IMG/VR virus record: IMGVR_UViG_3300035190_000493
Coordinates: 1-23,114 of that record
Reading direction: 5' to 3' (one strand)
DNA length: 23,114 nt
From: a virus
A program made the position numbers and the translations under genes. A model generated the notes under the pieces. That model saw only the letters and a program-made list of their open reading frames with translations. It was not told the DNA's origin and ran no database searches. How positions within the stretch are numbered: position 1 is the stretch's first letter; every line of letters starts with the position of its first letter. This document shows positions 13,249 through 18,375 of this stretch, piece after piece.

Positions 13249-13419
13249 ATGTTAGACGACCTAGACGAACCTAACACAGCTCCGGGCATGTGCCCGGACT
13301 GTGGACAGCTAGCTGATATATGGATTGCGAACAGTCAACAGTACGAATGTCGTCTGTGTGACTGGCGCGGTAGAAACCCAAACAGAGAGATAAACAATGA
13401 TACAAATAAACAACACTAG
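13249..13419 (+). CDS. Small zinc-ribbon protein
   Basis: A 56-residue ORF too short for usual gene finders. It carries CPDC (residues 15-18) and CRLC (34-37), each followed by a G or DW turn (CPDCGQL, CRLCDWRG), the classic two-knuckle zinc ribbon. Such proteins bind DNA, RNA or partner proteins in transcription or replication. It starts 8 bp after the previous stop and overlaps the Sak4-like start by 23 bp. The ribosome site is weak, so coupling to the upstream gene is likely. Confidence 0.7.
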   Translation: MLDDLDEPNTAPGMCPDCGQLADIWIANSQQYECRLCDWRGRNPNREINNDTNKQH

Positions 13420-14065
13420 AGATATACAGCACACTGGACTTAAGGTTCTCGTATACGGGGCTTCAGGCAGTGGAAAAACTACGCTTGTCAGTACAACCCC
13501 TGCACCTATCGTATTGAGTGCTGAGGCTGGCTTGTTGAGTCTCAGGGATTACGATATTCCTTACATCGAAATCCGCAACATGGATGATCTGGCTGAAGCC
13601 TACCATTGGGCGGCTGAATCTGAAGAAGCTAGTCAGTACCAGACTGTTTGCCTTGACAGCATCAGTGAGATTGCAGAAGTGGTGCTGGCTGCTGAAAAGA
13701 AAAAGAATAAGGACGCCCGCGCAGCATACGGTGTTATGCAAGACACGATACAAGACTACGTGCGCAAGTTCAGAGACTTGTCCGGTATGCACGTATACTT
13801 TAGCGCAAAGCTAGAAAAGGTACAGGATGAAATGGGGCGTATACTGTACGGTCCATCTATGCCGGGGAATAAAATCGGCCAGCTACTCCCGTACTACGTG
13901 GATGAAGTGCTAGCGCTACGTGTAGAGCATAACGACACCAATCAGACCATCCGCATGCTACAATGCGAAGGTGACGGCACGTGGCTGGCTAAAGATAGGT
14001 CTGGTAAGCTGGACAAATGGATGGAGCCCGATCTGTCAGGTATTATGCAGAGGATCATAGCATGA
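13397..14065 (+). CDS. Sak4-like RecA-fold ATPase (recombination)
   Basis: A 222-residue P-loop ATPase of the AAA_24/Sak4 type. Walker A is GASGSGKTT (residues 21-29) and Walker B is TVCLDS (83-88), followed by helices and the segment YFSAKLEKVQDEMGRILYGPSMPG that is typical of the family. Sak4 proteins are short RecA-core proteins that promote single-strand annealing or strand exchange in phages together with a single-strand binding protein. It is followed by a DUF669-like protein and a Cas4/RecB-like nuclease. The start at 13397 has AGAGAG upstream and overlaps the zinc-ribbon gene. Confidence 0.85.
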   Translation: MIQINNTRDIQHTGLKVLVYGASGSGKTTLVSTTPAPIVLSAEAGLLSLRDYDIPYIEIRNMDDLAEAYHWAAESEEASQYQTVCLDSISEIAEVVLAAEKKKNKDARAAYGVMQDTIQDYVRKFRDLSGMHVYFSAKLEKVQDEMGRILYGPSMPGNKIGQLLPYYVDEVLALRVEHNDTNQTIRMLQCEGDGTWLAKDRSGKLDKWMEPDLSGIMQRIIA

Positions 14066-14322
14066 AGATTAACGCCGAAGACGTGTTTTTTGTTACGGAA
14101 GAAGGAAAACAAACCACACTGGTTGATTTCATGCAAAGCGTACTAGCAACCATGCAGATGCTAAAAATTGAATCTGTAGACGCGAGCAATATCTTGCTTG
14201 TTGATGACAATGGAGACACTCTACCTTTAGAAGATTCTATGTGGGGCTGCATTAACGCCATAGAGGGCTTGAACGACAGATTATTAGACTTGGAAACAAG
14301 AAAGATTAGCAAACCACACTAA
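14062..14322 (+). CDS. Small acidic protein between sak4 and DUF669, unknown
   Basis: An 86-residue, acidic, helical protein with coiled-coil-like character toward the C-terminus (GLNDRLLDLETRKI). ATG 14062 overlaps the Sak4 stop in ATGA, so translation is coupled. Not recognised; its place in the recombination cluster suggests a partner of these proteins, which is inference. Confidence 0.75.
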   Translation: MKINAEDVFFVTEEGKQTTLVDFMQSVLATMQMLKIESVDASNILLVDDNGDTLPLEDSMWGCINAIEGLNDRLLDLETRKISKPH

Positions 14323-14334
14323 GGAGCAATAAAC

Positions 14335-14835
14335 ATGGCAAATTTAGGTTTTTCCGTTAGCCCAGAAGACGCAGTTGAGCATACATACGACGATAGCCCC
14401 GTACCTGCTGGCTGGTATGATGCAGTGATTAAGAAAGCTGAAATCCTACCCACGAAAAACGGCGGTCACAGGATCAATATACGCTATGATATTACTGGCC
14501 CCACCCTTGCTGGCCGCGTGGTTTTCGGTAGCGTAAACATTGCTCACCCAACCAGCCCAAAGGTAGCGGAGATCGGGAGAGAGCAAATTGCTTTGATTGC
14601 AGCCGCATTGAACAAGCGTATTTCCGACTCCGACGAATTAGTCGGCGGTGTCTTGCGTATCAAGGTCAAGATCACCAAGTCAGAGCAGTATGGCGAGTCA
14701 AACGACGTAGCATCATGGGGTAGACCATCCTCAGCGCTCCCACAAGCTCCCCTAGGCTCTGCTGCGCCTAAATCAGGCAACAACCCATTTGCCTCTGCTC
14801 CGCCAAACCCTTTTGCCCTCCCCCCCTCGGGTTAA
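14335..14835 (+). CDS. DUF669-like, SSB-like protein
   Basis: A 166-residue protein resembling DUF669: an N-terminal PVPAGWYDAVIKKAEI, NGGHRINIRYDITG, GRVVFGSVNIAHPTSPKVAEIGREQI (split across residues 62-87), and RIKVKITKSEQYGESNDV. DUF669 proteins occur next to Sak4-type ATPases and are thought to have an OB-like, ssDNA-associated role. The C-terminus is a disordered Pro/Ala/Ser-rich tail ending in NPFALPPSG, with NPF repeats that could be a protein-docking site. AAGGAG lies 8 nt before the ATG. A strong terminator begins 31 bp after the stop. Confidence 0.75.
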   Translation: MANLGFSVSPEDAVEHTYDDSPVPAGWYDAVIKKAEILPTKNGGHRINIRYDITGPTLAGRVVFGSVNIAHPTSPKVAEIGREQIALIAAALNKRISDSDELVGGVLRIKVKITKSEQYGESNDVASWGRPSSALPQAPLGSAAPKSGNNPFASAPPNPFALPPSG

Positions 14836-14866
14836 ATAGTTCTACACTTCCTCTGTAGAGACCTTT

Positions 14867-14891
14867 AGGGGGCTTATGGCCCCCTTTTTTT
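14867..14891 (+). terminator. Intrinsic terminator/attenuator before the exonuclease
   Basis: AGGGGGC (14867-14873) pairs perfectly with GCCCCCT (14879-14885) around TTATG, followed by a run of Ts to 14891. It directly abuts the ATG at 14892. A second pair, TCTACA/TGTAGA, lies just upstream. As a terminator it would cut off the exonuclease from the operon, so read-through must be partial. Confidence 0.85.
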
Positions 14892-15899
14892 ATGGACATG
14901 GACATGAACCTACCAGAACAAATCGATCACGTGCTAGAACAAACGGTAGAGAATCCTAGACCACATATAGGTGGCTCTACGCTCGGCCATCCCTGCGACC
15001 GTTACCTGTGGCTGGCCTTTCACTGGGCGGTCACGCAGCAATGCCCTGGGCGGCTACTAAGACTGTTTAAGCGTGGACAGGACGAGGAAGCATCCGCTAT
15101 CCGGTACCTAGGACTGATCGGCGCAAAAGTGACGCAGCAGCAGCAGGTTGTTGACTTTGGACAGCATGTATCCGGTAGTGTAGATGGAATCATTACAGGC
15201 TTACCTGGACATGAGCTAGCGAAGGTGCTGTTGGAGGTTAAGACGCACAATAAAAAGTCGTTTAATGAGCTAGAGAAAAAGGGAGTACAGCTTGCTAAGC
15301 CCATACATTACACACAGATGCAGGTGTACATGCACGGGCTAAAGCTGGATCGTGCGCTGTACTACGCTGTTTGCAAGGATGACGACCGGCTACACACAGA
15401 GATAGTGATGTATAACCGGGAGGCGGCTGTCCTCGCTATCGAGCGTGGCCAGCGGATCGCTATGACCAGTAGAATGCCTGAGCCGATAGCTGCTACAGGT
15501 GATTACTATGTGTGCAAAATGTGCCCTATGACGGAGTTCTGCCACCAGACGCGATGCACCAAGAATGTCAATTGCCGAACATGCGCTTATGCTGATCCAA
15601 CAATAAACAGCACATGGAGATGTATGGTTCATGGTGCTGACATCCCGTATAACTGGCAACTATCAGGCTGCGATAATCATGTCCTTCATTCGGACCTTGT
15701 ACCGTGGCCTATGACGGTCAATGATGATGGCCCACCACAGTACAGGATTGACGGCAAACAAGTCGCTAACGGCGTGTCAGGGCCGGGAGTGTACAGTTCT
15801 AGGGAGATATTGGCTGATCCTGCTTTATGCGCGACTGCTGATCCCACCGTGGAAGAGCTGCGCTCACGCTTCAATGCAAAAATTGTTCAGCCTACTTAA
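14892..15899 (+). CDS. Cas4/RecB-like PD-(D/E)XK exonuclease with Fe-S-type cysteines
   Basis: A 335-residue nuclease. The PD-(D/E)XK core has SGSVDGI (94-100, D98) and LLEVKTHN (113-120, E115/K117), then QMQVYM (142-147), the RecB/Cas4 Q-x-x-x-Y motif. C35 plus C208-x2-C211-x5-C217 match the Cys layout of the Cas4/AddB 4Fe-4S cluster. A further Cys group follows (C222, C228, C231, then RC and GC before DNH), suggesting an added zinc site. It should resect DNA ends for the Sak4/DUF669 annealing system. Start: ATG 14892 abuts a terminator and has no good ribosome site; ATG 14904 is an alternative. Confidence 0.85.
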   Translation: MDMDMNLPEQIDHVLEQTVENPRPHIGGSTLGHPCDRYLWLAFHWAVTQQCPGRLLRLFKRGQDEEASAIRYLGLIGAKVTQQQQVVDFGQHVSGSVDGIITGLPGHELAKVLLEVKTHNKKSFNELEKKGVQLAKPIHYTQMQVYMHGLKLDRALYYAVCKDDDRLHTEIVMYNREAAVLAIERGQRIAMTSRMPEPIAATGDYYVCKMCPMTEFCHQTRCTKNVNCRTCAYADPTINSTWRCMVHGADIPYNWQLSGCDNHVLHSDLVPWPMTVNDDGPPQYRIDGKQVANGVSGPGVYSSREILADPALCATADPTVEELRSRFNAKIVQPT

Positions 15900-15907
15900 A
15901 ATTTTTG

Positions 15908-15935
15908 TTGACATTAGCATTCACAGCTTTACAAT
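15908..15935 (+). promoter_or_regulatory. Early promoter 2
   Basis: TTGACA (15908-15913, perfect) and TACAAT (15930-15935, five of six) with a 16-bp spacer, the same layout as early promoter 1. The predicted start, near 15942, falls inside the left arm of the inverted repeat 15937-15970, so the repeat can act as DNA operator, RNA hairpin or both. Confidence 0.85.
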
Positions 15936-15936
15936 A

Positions 15937-15970
15937 CTCCTTAACGCGGCAATTCAGCCGCGTTAAGGAG
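15937..15970 (+). promoter_or_regulatory. 14-bp inverted repeat masking a perfect Shine-Dalgarno
   Basis: CTCCTTAACGCGGC (15937-15950) is the exact reverse complement of GCCGCGTTAAGGAG (15957-15970) around the loop AATTCA. The right arm contains the first half of the Shine-Dalgarno TAAGGAGGTGAT, which is complementary to the 16S rRNA 3' end over twelve bases and ends three bases before the ATG at 15979. Folded RNA would hide the ribosome site; the DNA form overlaps +1 of promoter 2. Confidence 0.9.
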
Positions 15971-15978
15971 GTGATATT

Positions 15979-16056
15979 ATGAGCGACGCAACAGCATTTT
16001 TACTAACTGGGCTTATTGCCCTTTTGCTGGCCTATGCTTACGTGGGGATGATCTAA
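15979..16056 (+). CDS. 25-residue membrane peptide with the strongest ribosome site in the window
   Basis: A 25-residue peptide. After MSDATA comes a Leu/Ile/Ala hydrophobic helix (FLLTGLIALLLAYAYV) spanning the membrane, ending GMI. It follows an extended Shine-Dalgarno and heads early operon 2. The stop TAA shares its last A with the next ATG (TAATG). Features of a regulated tiny membrane peptide: hairpin-controlled initiation, own promoter and coupling to the next gene. It may act on the host membrane, or simply serve as a translated leader for the next gene. Function not known. Confidence 0.7.
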   Translation: MSDATAFLLTGLIALLLAYAYVGMI

Positions 16057-16355
16057 TGAGTATGGAAACTGTAACCTGTGAACTCGATGGTATACAGGTG
16101 GAATGTACGCTTGAGGTTGAGCCGGATACACCGGCTTACACGTCTGGTCTACCAGAGAACTGTTATCCAGCAGAGGGTGGTATCGGTGACATAGAAGTGA
16201 CATATACCACAGATGGGCTGGTCAAAGTAGATGGTCAATGGATTAAGTTTGATGACGTAATGGTCGATATTACCGACCTGCTAACCCATGAGCAAATGGA
16301 ATCACTAACGGAACAATGCTATGACTATTTTAGCAAAGATCAAACAGAGTATTGA
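16056..16355 (+). CDS. Highly acidic small protein, unknown
   Basis: A 99-residue protein with 23 Asp/Glu, three Lys and no Arg, so strongly negative. It looks beta-rich (VTCELDGIQVECTLEVEPD, GDIEVTYTTDG, GQWIKFDDVMVDITD) with a C-terminal helix (LLTHEQMESLTEQCYDYF). Similar short phage proteins with an ELDGI start and a DITDLL end are familiar to me without function. The charge would fit a DNA-mimic, which is speculation. Its ATG shares one base with the preceding stop; an in-frame ATG two codons later is possible. The end is overlapped by a second ORF for 35 bp. Confidence 0.75.
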   Translation: MSMETVTCELDGIQVECTLEVEPDTPAYTSGLPENCYPAEGGIGDIEVTYTTDGLVKVDGQWIKFDDVMVDITDLLTHEQMESLTEQCYDYFSKDQTEY

Positions 16356-16500
16356 GCATAGGAGTCTAGTGCGGGAGTATGACCGCATTAGACAAGAGAT
16401 TGACGACCTACACGCACAGATAGACACGCTGTCTATTCGGTTGGGTACAAGCGTTCGTCGTAAGTGTGAGATAGAAATAGAACTGAGCAGGGAGCAATAA
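16321..16500 (+). CDS. 59-residue coiled-coil protein, overlapping
   Basis: A 59-residue ORF from ATG 16321 to TAA 16500, one residue below a common cut-off. It is a Lys/Arg/Glu/Asp-rich helix: LVREYDRIRQEIDDLHAQID (residues 16-35) shows hydrophobic positions every third or fourth residue, a coiled coil. It begins 35 bp inside the acidic protein gene and ends one base before the next ATG (16502), whose ribosome site (GGGAG) lies within its last codons. This fill-in of the gap and the tight junction support it. Confidence 0.65.
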   Translation: MTILAKIKQSIEHRSLVREYDRIRQEIDDLHAQIDTLSIRLGTSVRRKCEIEIELSREQ

Positions 16501-16501
16501 T

Positions 16502-16864
16502 ATGAGCTTTTTAGAGACTGTTTACCAACAGGTGCTGTCCATGCACCTTCCAGCAAGTAGTAACGATGTTTGCATCGCTATGAAAAACCATGAGTCGATG
16601 GGCGTACTGTCACCCGTCGCTAAGCGTGAAAAGGTCCGTAAGGCGCTGGCTGACCTACGCACTAAGCGGAAAGTGCTGATCTCATGGACTGATGACGACG
16701 GCATATTGTGGTGGAACCTAGCCCATCAAGAGGATACCAAACCGCAAGAGGCTGTCAGTGATGTCCCAGAAAAGCTGCCGGAGCTGTCTCATTCCGTCAT
16801 CGTCATGCGTCAGATGCTTCGAGAGATCAGCAGGGCCTTGCTAAAGGCAGCCGATGATCTCTGA
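16502..16864 (+). CDS. Putative winged-helix-like protein, unknown
   Basis: A 120-residue protein. Residues about 15-70 (ASSNDVCIAMKN ... KREKVRKALADLRTKRKVLIS ... DGILWWNLA) have the helix-helix-hairpin order of a winged-helix DNA-binding fold, with a Lys/Arg-rich recognition-like helix. The rest is a Pro/Glu linker and an amphipathic C-terminal helix (VMRQMLREISRALLKAADDL). A regulatory role in the early operon is plausible but unproven. GGGAG lies 8-9 nt upstream of the ATG. Confidence 0.7.
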   Translation: MSFLETVYQQVLSMHLPASSNDVCIAMKNHESMGVLSPVAKREKVRKALADLRTKRKVLISWTDDDGILWWNLAHQEDTKPQEAVSDVPEKLPELSHSVIVMRQMLREISRALLKAADDL

Positions 16865-17213
16865 TGGCATAATGGAGGACTATGGGCCGTATAAGCGGCT
16901 CATAGCGGCGATTATATTGCAAGCCATGCATGATGCTAGGCAGACCCCTATGGACTACAATAGCCCGGGGCAAGAAGCGGAGATATGCAATAACGCTGAG
17001 GACGCGATAGACTTCTTATGCTCTGACAGGCTGAACATCTATTGTGAGATGCTGGAGATTGAACCGGAGGCGCTAAGAGAGAATCTAATCAAAGAGCAAC
17101 ATAAACGCTGTGATGATTGTCGCATGTCGTCATTTGATCGCAGCAGGGAGAATAGATACCGTTACAATTTCAGGATGAACTATGAACTATATAGACCAAC
17201 AGCTAGCGATTAG
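16854..17213 (+). CDS. Conserved hypothetical phage protein
   Basis: A 119-residue, acidic protein with several Cys. The N-terminal half carries YKRLIAAIILQAMHDAR and the central AEDAIDFLCSDRLNIYCEMLEIEPEALRENL (about residues 46-78), a pattern seen in many phage hypothetical proteins (an FL-x-SDR-x-x-x-YCEMLEI-x-PEA-x-R motif). The C-terminus has CDDC (residues 85-88) within a His/Lys/Arg context, a possible metal site. It overlaps the previous gene by 11 bp. ATG 16872 is an alternative start. Confidence 0.75.
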   Translation: MISDGIMEDYGPYKRLIAAIILQAMHDARQTPMDYNSPGQEAEICNNAEDAIDFLCSDRLNIYCEMLEIEPEALRENLIKEQHKRCDDCRMSSFDRSRENRYRYNFRMNYELYRPTASD

Positions 17214-17388
17214 CTTTATCAAGGCGGGGCTGACACCCCGTCGCTTAGAGCAAACAGAGAAACGAAACGTCAATAGAATGGCTGAAATGGCTGGCTTTAC
17301 AGGCGATCAGCTAAGGACAATCTTCGAGCGCTGGGATATTGAAGGCGCTAAGAAAAAAGCTCGTGACTTAAAAAAGGAGGCAGTATGA
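17182..17388 (+). CDS. Small helical basic protein, unknown
   Basis: A 68-residue helical protein (QLAISFIKAGLTPRRLEQ; RMAEMAGFTGDQLRTIFERW; KKKARDLKKEA). The middle MAEMAGFTGDQLRTIFERW resembles a helix-turn-helix-like unit, but I cannot assign it. It overlaps the previous gene by 32 bp with AGGA about 7 nt before the ATG, and its TGA overlaps the next ATG (ATGA). Confidence 0.65.
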   Translation: MNYIDQQLAISFIKAGLTPRRLEQTEKRNVNRMAEMAGFTGDQLRTIFERWDIEGAKKKARDLKKEAV

Positions 17389-17660
17389 GAGTATTAGTTT
17401 TGTTGTTAATGTGTGGTGCCGCTAACGCATCAGTAGGCTGTTACACTTACGGCAGCATCACTACCTGCGGTGATGGCGTGTCCATCTACCGATTCGTCAA
17501 CATGTCGCAAGTCATTACCCCACAAGGCTCGACCACCGTATATAATTACGATAACGGCAAAAGCGGGACTCGCACGATCATGGTACCAAGAAACTCTGCT
17601 CCCAAGCCCTACTTGGAGCCGTTGTTTGACACTCCCTTGCTGAAACCCTCGCTAGACTGA
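17385..17660 (+). CDS. Secreted small protein with signal peptide, unknown
   Basis: A 91-residue protein with a classical signal peptide: Arg2, a Val/Leu/Met core and a cleavage site after A15 (AANA-S). The mature part is small with two Cys close together (GCYTYGSITTCGDG), which could form a disulfide in the periplasm, and a Pro-rich tail. A strong ribosome site AAAGGAGG lies 5-6 nt before the ATG, and an ATGA overlap couples it to the previous gene. It is the last gene of operon 2; its 3' end overlaps the convergent spanin-like gene by 83 bp. Confidence 0.7.
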   Translation: MRVLVLLLMCGAANASVGCYTYGSITTCGDGVSIYRFVNMSQVITPQGSTTVYNYDNGKSGTRTIMVPRNSAPKPYLEPLFDTPLLKPSLD

Positions 17661-17823
17661 TCTGAATAAGGTTAATGTCTTTGCGGACCTCGCTCATTTC
17701 CTTTGCTCTCAGATCGAGGCTTTTCTCCAAAGCCTCGATCTGATATACCTGCTCGCGCTGCGTGACGTACATGGTAATAGCAATGCCTAGCACTCCTAGT
17801 ACCGCTTTGAGTAACTCGCTCAT
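17578..17823 (-). CDS. Spanin-like membrane-anchored coiled-coil protein
   Basis: An 81-residue protein with an N-terminal transmembrane helix (about residues 4-20, LLKAVLGVLGIAITMYV) followed by a charged coiled-coil periplasmic-type segment (VYQIEALEKSLDLRAKEMSEVRKDINLIQ). This layout and the position right after holin and endolysin fit an inner-membrane spanin (Rz-like) or a lysis accessory protein. No embedded Rz1-type lipoprotein was found. The start at 17823 overlaps the holin stop in ATGA. The gene contains a perfect 15-bp inverted repeat, and its last 83 bp overlap the convergent gene. Confidence 0.55.
   Translation of the reverse strand: MSELLKAVLGVLGIAITMYVTQREQVYQIEALEKSLDLRAKEMSEVRKDINLIQISLARVSARECQTTAPSRAWEQSFLVP
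17709..17743. repeat. Perfect 15-bp inverted repeat inside the spanin-like gene
   Basis: TCAGATCGAGGCTTT (17709-17723) and AAAGCCTCGATCTGA (17729-17743) are exact reverse complements around TCTCC. No T tract follows on either strand. It lies between the convergent operons, 49 bp beyond the end of the plus-strand gene, and codes for QIEALEKSLDLR in the minus-strand protein. It may be a transcription block, an RNase III site, or a decay barrier for both converging messages. Confidence 0.9.
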
Positions 17824-17981
17824 CCCTTAAACAACACACCAATGAGGCCAGCAACGGCTGTGCCTGTGACTACAATCTGCTCCATCAGATCAGGTTTTAT
17901 AGCAATGCCCATCGAGGTTATCAGCATCGTAATCCCTCGCCACGTAGACGGTTGTTTTAGCTGATCTATTACCCATTGCAT
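17820..17981 (-). CDS. Small holin
   Basis: A 53-residue protein with the pattern of short phage holins: MQWVIDQLKQPSTWRGIT, then two hydrophobic stretches (about residues 16-28 and 36-52, TGTAVAGLIGVLF) split by KPDLMEQ. The P-S-T-W-R-G start and the two-helix layout are typical of a widespread holin family. It opens the inner membrane so the endolysin can reach the wall. AGGAGG overlaps the endolysin stop (TAGGAGG), 7 nt before the ATG, and the stop overlaps the spanin-like start. Short enough to be missed by ORF callers. Confidence 0.75.
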   Translation of the reverse strand: MQWVIDQLKQPSTWRGITMLITSMGIAIKPDLMEQIVVTGTAVAGLIGVLFKG

Positions 17982-17990
17982 AATGTCCTC

Positions 17991-18374
17991 CTACGGATAG
18001 TGTTTGCGATTAAGCTCTATGTGCGGACCGTCCTTAAAAAACCTCCAATCCCCACCCCAGACAATCGGTACCCCTAGCTCTGTAGCAGCTTCCTTAAAGG
18101 CAGCGGCTATCTTTGCGTATAGCGGAAAATCCCAGCTAACAGCGCCTTTAGGTAGCGCCACAAAGTCAATAGCGTGGCCAGTAATATGACGAGAGCGCAT
18201 GGTCCTGCTAGCGCCTTTCTTGACTAGATATGCCTGACGCTCCCTTGTGCGCAATCCCTCCGTTATCCTGAAGTCAATGGGAGTCAATTGAATCGCTCTC
18301 TTAACCACCTTCACTAGGTCAGGATGTACCCCAGTAAGGCGCTGTAATGATTTCTCGCTCAATGTGTATGCCAT
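17991..18374 (-). CDS. Endolysin, zinc L-Ala-D-Glu-type peptidase (M15)
   Basis: A 127-residue, single-domain M15 peptidase (VanY/endolysin type). The zinc motif SRHITGHAID (residues 61-70) gives H63/H67 and D70, and FFKDGPHIEL (112-121) supplies H118. It cleaves the peptide crosslinks of peptidoglycan. No signal peptide or membrane helix is present, so release depends on the holin encoded next to it. It follows the tail-fibre stop by one base in the junction GGGTACTAACATGGC and is followed by the holin. Confidence 0.92.
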   Translation of the reverse strand: MAYTLSEKSLQRLTGVHPDLVKVVKRAIQLTPIDFRITEGLRTRERQAYLVKKGASRTMRSRHITGHAIDFVALPKGAVSWDFPLYAKIAAAFKEAATELGVPIVWGGDWRFFKDGPHIELNRKHYP

Positions 18375-18375
18375 G

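Noticed and set aside
17672-17854. Embedded Rz1-like lipoprotein in a second frame across the holin and spanin-like genes
   Set aside because: The frame begins with a TTG inside the holin gene, and its early Cys pair lacks a valid lipobox (SLVC), so no outer-membrane spanin can be claimed.
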